Source of the DNA: Bacteroidota bacterium
GTDB lineage: Bacteria; Bacteroidota; Bacteroidia; Chitinophagales; Chitinophagaceae
Assembly (NCBI GenBank): GCA_013285855.1
Contig: JABDGW010000013.1
Coordinates: 4,344-51,889, forward strand
Reading direction: 5' to 3'
Length of the DNA: 47,546 nucleotides
Below are positions 43,214 through 47,546 of the stretch, in pieces (position 1 is the stretch's first letter; each line of letters starts with the position of its first letter). The notes beneath the pieces are model-generated. The model did not search any database and had not been told where the DNA came from. It worked only from the letters and a program-made list of their open reading frames with translations. The position numbers and the translations under genes are program-made.

Positions 43214-46200
43214 TTAGTGCAGGTAATTTTGATAATCATCATAATTGTCATAAGAGCTTTCATCATCTTCAAAAAAATGTGCAGCGCTTTTATGCTGTTT
43301 TAAAATTAATCGTAATAACTGTTCATTAAACTGATCTGCTATTGGCTTATCATCAGAAAGCTTTTCGTTCGTCATTACAGTAAGCACATTGTTTGTACTT
43401 ACTTCTTTTAAGTTTTCGGGTTGCAGGCCGCTAATACCTATTTGCCAATCATCATCTTTCTTTGTTTTATACCTGAAAAAATATACATAACCTTTTTCTC
43501 CTTTAACCGTTACAAGCGTTTTTCCTTCAGGTTCTATTTCTGAAAATTCTGTTTTTTCGGAATCACCTGATAATAAAGAACGGGCAATCAAGTCCTGTTT
43601 TTTATATTTTAAGGGAAACAGGTCGGTACGATTAATTTCTTCAAGCGCTTTCAGCAACTGGCCGCGGTAATTATCTTTTGATGCAATATTGCTTAACACA
43701 GAATCAGCAACGTGTTTATGATTTTTTATAAGTAAAACCGCAGTGCTTACCTGCAACGCCGTATCTCTAGATTGCAGCAGGCGATTGAAAAATTTGGGCA
43801 GCGCTTCAACAGAGTCATAAAAAGGCAAAATTAATTCGGCGTATTTGTCCACATCTGTTGCTTCATAATTATCAGTTGAATAGCTATTATCATCAGGTTT
43901 ATCTTCATTAAAATTTTTTTGAGATTGCTGTTGCAATAATTTTTCTTCAGCGTTTTGCTGCTTTTTCATTTCAATCTTTGCATCAAAATAAATCTTGCTG
44001 AAATATGCTTCATAATCTTTCGCCTGCATGTAGCCGCTGTCAAGCAATGTTGTTAAAAGATCTATTACCGGTTCTTTATAATCTTCGATAGTTGTAAGCT
44101 GCAAAATTTCAGGAAATAACGAACGTGTTAACTGTAACGAATCTTCAAATTTTTCAAAAAAATTGCTGTAGTCATTATAATCATCAAACAAAGGCGGGTC
44201 TTGTAACAAAAGATTTTTAAGAGAATTGTAGGATGTTTTTGTTTCCAGGTTTTGAAGCGCCCAAAAAACTTCGTTTTGAAAATAAGCTGTGTCTGCTGTT
44301 TTTTTATAAATATTTTCAAGTGCATCTACCACTTTATCAGTACAACAACTGTCATCAATATATCCTAATTCTGCAATGAACTTTTGTTTCATTGCAAAAT
44401 AATCCTGCTGATTGTAATTTAAATTATTAATAAAGTTTACGATCCTGTCAATATTTTTATCACCGTAGTATATATTGGAAATTGCGTTTCTTGCACCTGC
44501 CTTTGTAAGAGAATCTTTGCTGTATAAATCAACAAAAAAAGCATTAATCTTGTTTGTATAAATACTCGGGCCGTTTTTATCTAGTGGTGTAAACGTTTTA
44601 AAAAAATCATTTATAAAGCTACTTTGTGTATTGTTAGTATCCGTAATTGCATATAAATTGTACAGCCTGTTATTTTTTAAAATTTTGTAATTGATAATCT
44701 GGCGTACCGTATTTGTATCTCTCCAATAAATCTTATAACCTTCACAGGAGTCGCAGGGTTTTATCGGCATTTTTGAATAAACATACACATCAGTATTGGC
44801 GAAATTTAATTGCTTTTTCCAGAATGCAGCAGAATCGTTAGCATGATAATATTTGGGATATTCATACATGCTTACCAGCACTGATTCATTGCTTGAATCG
44901 CTTTTAAACATAGCATACTGATTTTTCGGCCAGTAATTTTCTCCCTGTATATGAGCAACAAAATTTTCATCATGTAAAACTTCATACATGATATTGCTAA
45001 GCGATGAATCAAGCGCAGGTTTTATTGGAGTTCTTACCTGGAAATCAAGCAGTGTATCTGTATACAACGTTGAAGAAGCATACTGTATACCATTAAAGCC
45101 AAAAGAATTAAAAAATGAGGTGTCTGCGTTATTTTTTTTAGGGCTTGTTTGTGTAAGCAAAAAATATTGAGGCCCTTTTAATACAGCTTCAGCATATATA
45201 TAATTTCCGTTCTTTGAAGCGAACTGCATTTTCAACGCATCATATTCACCAACTTTTCTAAAACTTCTTGAAATTTCTTTATCAATAATTTCAGACGATT
45301 TTAAGCTTTGTTCAATAAGGCTCAGGTCAAACGTATCTTCTTCCATAAAGCTTAAATTAGTAACTGCTTTTTTATAAACAGCGTACGCATTTCCGCTAAT
45401 GCTGTCATTGGCTTCAAACTCCCATTTATCAATGCCATCGGCATTATATATGTTTTTGTTCACCTGTGGAAATTGCGGAAAGTGAACATGAAAACCTGCA
45501 GATGAATCAATAAAACTCAGGGAAGCTGGGAGCTTTTGTTTAATGATGATTGAATTAAAAAACATTGCCGCTTCATCGCCATTTACATAATCATCAGTGC
45601 CGCTCATTTTAAAAATAAGAATTTCAAAAGGTGTAATAAAAATATTATAACGCTGCAAATCTCCGCGGCGTGTTCTGTTTAAAATATCAAAACCTTTATA
45701 ACCATTTTTTTCTATGTTTTTTTTGCTGATGATCTTACCAGGAATATTTTCATATAACAAACTGTCTGTTTTTTTTAAAACCTCGTTAGTGTTTTGATTA
45801 AGCAAACCGGCATGTGTTTTAACCCTTGTAAGCATATAGTAAGCGCCGTTATCCATATCGGCATATTGCCAGTTATCATTTGCATTATTTAAATTTGATG
45901 CAGGCATTTTATACAATGGCCCGGGCATTTGTACATTTATAAAACCATCATTAGTAGTAACGCTGTTAAAGCTTACAGGCACTTTTAATTTTTCAACTGA
46001 TTCTTTCGCCGTAGCATCTCTGTCCTGCATAAAAATAGGCCGAAGCGAATATCCTTTTTTACGCAGCAATTCAATCACGCCTTTACTGCCTGGTAAATGT
46101 GCAGCGCCAACGCCAACAAAAATGCTGCGCTGTTTAATTAATGTATCAATTGAATTGGCTTGTATCTTATTGCGTTCATACAAAAATTTATCAATGTATG

Positions 46201-46999
46201 CGGGCGAATTAAATGATATGCGTTCAAGCGAATCAAGCAGGTCAAGATCTCCGCGGCGGTATGCCTCCTGAATTTTTTTATCAATATCAACATTTGATTC
46301 GCGGCTTACATCAATTGTCTTTTTCAATCTTTCTTTTGCCATCGCAGCATAAGCTTCAAATAAAATTTTTTGGGTTTGATAATAATCTTCAACACCGCCG
46401 GCCAGCTTGCCAAATTTTCTTCCTGTTTGATAGATATATAAATCCAGGTAAGTGTTTCCTTCATTTTTTGCATACACAGTTTGATAACGTTCCCTGTCCT
46501 CTTCATCAGGCTTGCGCTTGATGTATTTTGGCAATGGAGTTTCTCCTAAAAATTCCAGCATATTTCGAAAGCTGTTTTCGTCACTTTCCCACAAAAAACG
46601 GATGGTTCTGCCGCGGCTTGTAGTGTTATCAATTACCTCAGCAACCAACTCATCGTTTTCGCCAAAATATAATTTATTGCCAACACGAATTTTTCTCGCA
46701 GGATCAACAATTACATCCCAAAGGCGGTTAGGCCTGTTCAATTCGCGCAATAAAAAAACTTCAATGCGTGCGCCGGTTTTTTCTTTGCGGCCATACATGC
46801 GTGCCGGAAAAACTTTTGTATTATTTACTACAAAAACATCTTTATCATCAAAATAATCCAGGATATCTTTAAAATGCTTATTCTCTATTTCCCCGGTTTT
46901 GCGGTGCACAACCATCATGCGGCTGTCTTCGCGGCGTTTTGTAGGGTTTTGAGCTATAAGATTAAGAGGAAGATCGAAACGGAATTGTGAAAGTTTCAT
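43214..46999 (-). CDS. Chimeric reading frame: QueA N-terminus joined to TraB/GumN C-terminal part
   Basis: A 1261-residue frame made of two unrelated proteins. Residues 1 to about 181 are QueA (S-adenosylmethionine:tRNA ribosyltransferase-isomerase, queuosine synthesis): [69 protein letters not shown] and [10 protein letters not shown]. QueA should go on with a PTAGLHF block and some 170 more residues; all are absent. From N182 ([20 protein letters not shown]) the frame is the rear part of a TraB/GumN domain ([23 protein letters not shown] near 300-320) and a roughly 900-residue extension ending in DDYQNYLH. The TraB N-terminal block with its GTMH motif and signal peptide is missing. The junction is near 46455-46465. 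The product would be neither active QueA nor an exported TraB. Confidence 0.9.
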   Translation of the reverse strand: MKLSQFRFDLPLNLIAQNPTKRREDSRMMVVHRKTGEIENKHFKDILDYFDDKDVFVVNNTKVFPARMYGRKEKTGARIEVFLLRELNRPNRLWDVIVDPARKIRVGNKLYFGENDELVAEVIDNTTSRGRTIRFLWESDENSFRNMLEFLGETPLPKYIKRKPDEEDRERYQTVYAKNEGNTYLDLYIYQTGRKFGKLAGGVEDYYQTQKILFEAYAAMAKERLKKTIDVSRESNVDIDKKIQEAYRRGDLDLLDSLERISFNSPAYIDKFLYERNKIQANSIDTLIKQRSIFVGVGAAHLPGSKGVIELLRKKGYSLRPIFMQDRDATAKESVEKLKVPVSFNSVTTNDGFINVQMPGPLYKMPASNLNNANDNWQYADMDNGAYYMLTRVKTHAGLLNQNTNEVLKKTDSLLYENIPGKIISKKNIEKNGYKGFDILNRTRRGDLQRYNIFITPFEILIFKMSGTDDYVNGDEAAMFFNSIIIKQKLPASLSFIDSSAGFHVHFPQFPQVNKNIYNADGIDKWEFEANDSISGNAYAVYKKAVTNLSFMEEDTFDLSLIEQSLKSSEIIDKEISRSFRKVGEYDALKMQFASKNGNYIYAEAVLKGPQYFLLTQTSPKKNNADTSFFNSFGFNGIQYASSTLYTDTLLDFQVRTPIKPALDSSLSNIMYEVLHDENFVAHIQGENYWPKNQYAMFKSDSSNESVLVSMYEYPKYYHANDSAAFWKKQLNFANTDVYVYSKMPIKPCDSCEGYKIYWRDTNTVRQIINYKILKNNRLYNLYAITDTNNTQSSFINDFFKTFTPLDKNGPSIYTNKINAFFVDLYSKDSLTKAGARNAISNIYYGDKNIDRIVNFINNLNYNQQDYFAMKQKFIAELGYIDDSCCTDKVVDALENIYKKTADTAYFQNEVFWALQNLETKTSYNSLKNLLLQDPPLFDDYNDYSNFFEKFEDSLQLTRSLFPEILQLTTIEDYKEPVIDLLTTLLDSGYMQAKDYEAYFSKIYFDAKIEMKKQQNAEEKLLQQQSQKNFNEDKPDDNSYSTDNYEATDVDKYAELILPFYDSVEALPKFFNRLLQSRDTALQVSTAVLLIKNHKHVADSVLSNIASKDNYRGQLLKALEEINRTDLFPLKYKKQDLIARSLLSGDSEKTEFSEIEPEGKTLVTVKGEKGYVYFFRYKTKKDDDWQIGISGLQPENLKEVSTNNVLTVMTNEKLSDDKPIADQFNEQLLRLILKQHKSAAHFFEDDESSYDNYDDYQNYLH

Positions 47000-47037
47000 G
47001 TGTCAGTTCAAAGTTTAATGATACATTCAAACCGCTT

Positions 47038-47053
47038 CCGCCTTACGGGGCGG
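47038..47053 (+). repeat. GC-rich hairpin between queA and traB starts
   Basis: CCGCC (47038-47042) and GGCGG (47049-47053) can pair around TTACGG; an alternative outer pairing AACCGC (47030-47035) with GCGGTT (47050-47055) competes. It is the only GC-rich patch in a 209-base AT-rich intergenic region between divergent genes. Confidence 0.45.
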
Positions 47054-47208
47054 TTGAAACGTATGCTTTGGAAAAATTTAAAGGCTGCAAAAGTAATTTA
47101 AAAAACTTATCTTATAGAAATTAAATTGTAAAAGATAGCAAATGATTGCGTGTGAAAATTAATTATCACCTTAAAACTTTATCTTCGGCATTGAAATTAT
47201 TGCTCCTG

Positions 47209-47546
47209 ATGCAGAGAAATATTATTGTTCTTTTCCTGTGGTTTTTATCTTTTAATAACACGTTCGCCCAAAATTCTAAACCCGCAAAATATCCTTCTCT
47301 TTTTTGGGAAATAAGCGGAAATGGCTTAAAAAAACCATCTTACCTGTTCGGCACAATGCATGTAAGCAATAAAATGGCTTTTCATTTAAGTGATTCATTT
47401 TATAATGCCATTCAGCGTACAGATATGGTAGCGCTTGAATTAAATCCTGAATACTGGCAAAAGGATATGGTGAAAATGAGCGCTGCCCAACAGGAGCTTG
47501 AAGATTTTTATAAAGATAATACCACGCAATACATAACTGAATCTTC
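47209..47546 (+). CDS. TraB/GumN family protein, N-terminal part (runs off the window)
   Basis: The first 112 residues of a gene that continues beyond the window. A signal peptide (MQRNIIVLFLWFLSFNNTFA) is followed by the family opening LFWEISGNGLKKPSYLFGTM and H51, the GTMH motif of TraB/GumN proteins. Then come MAFHLSDSFYNAIQRTDMVALELNPEYW-like residues 56-83. It supplies exactly the part that the chimeric frame at 43214 lacks. ATG 47209 is chosen for the signal peptide; an in-frame GTG at 47152 is possible. Confidence 0.85.
   Translation, partial: MQRNIIVLFLWFLSFNNTFAQNSKPAKYPSLFWEISGNGLKKPSYLFGTMHVSNKMAFHLSDSFYNAIQRTDMVALELNPEYWQKDMVKMSAAQQELEDFYKDNTTQYITES

Noticed and set aside
1..47546. 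CRISPR array, tRNA, rRNA, integrase, transposase or phage genes
   Set aside because: No regularly spaced repeats, cloverleaf-forming runs or mobile-element protein motifs were seen on reading both strands; short tRNA-like structures could still be missed by eye.

Overview
The window is AT-rich chromosomal DNA from a member of the Bacteroidota, most likely order Chitinophagales (family Chitinophagaceae or a relative). The evidence is a SusC/SusD pair, a DUF5689 lipoprotein, a protein with a type IX secretion tail, many Bacteroidota-type lipoproteins, start sites without strong Shine-Dalgarno sequences, and promoters of the Bacteroidota type (TTTG, about 19 bases, TAnnTTTG). I see no rRNA, tRNA, CRISPR array, phage or insertion sequence. 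The exact genus cannot be read from the sequence.

Layout. 1-3.2 kb: an RNA/ribosome cluster on the + strand (HU-like protein, TPR protein, a 31-residue AURKAIP1/mS38-like ribosomal miniprotein, RNase G) closed by a strong terminator. 3.3-7.5 kb: thiolase, an MG2-type secreted protein with a TonB plug domain, and an ElaA-like acetyltransferase. 7.5-13.3 kb: a divergent locus of a TonB-dependent receptor, a DUF5689 lipoprotein and a secreted EEP-family nuclease/phosphatase, with consensus promoters facing both ways. 13.5-18.4 kb: a SusC/SusD nutrient-uptake pair. 18.5-23 kb: dihydrolipoyl dehydrogenase, then small envelope proteins of unknown role and a lone response-regulator receiver. 23.2-27 kb: an OsmC protein behind a 25-bp palindrome, and a convergent four-gene operon (Nudix, MhqO-like dioxygenase, MhqD-like hydrolase, cysteine desulfurase). 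27.0-27.6 kb: probable gene remains. 27.6-34.4 kb: Nudix, FolC, AccC-AccB, an RRM protein and a glycosyltransferase. 34.5-43.2 kb: penicillin acylase family protein, OsmC, CsaA, Ogt, a lactonase beta-propeller, an M36 metalloprotease and an HsdR_N-type nuclease-fold protein.

The most striking object is at the right end. The 1261-codon reading frame at 43214-46999 begins as QueA (tRNA queuosine synthesis) but switches near residue 181 to the body and C-terminus of a TraB/GumN family protein. The missing N-terminus of such a TraB protein starts on the opposite strand at 47209 and runs out of the window. This geometry is what a single inversion with one breakpoint in queA and one in traB would give, whether in the living genome or as an assembly error. 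It predicts that the QueA C-terminal half lies just beyond the right edge, fused to the TraB N-terminus.

The best candidate for a functional system is the 7.5-13.3 kb receptor/DUF5689/EEP locus, which looks like machinery for capturing and degrading an extracellular phosphodiester substrate, possibly nucleic acid. The substrate is inferred, not shown.
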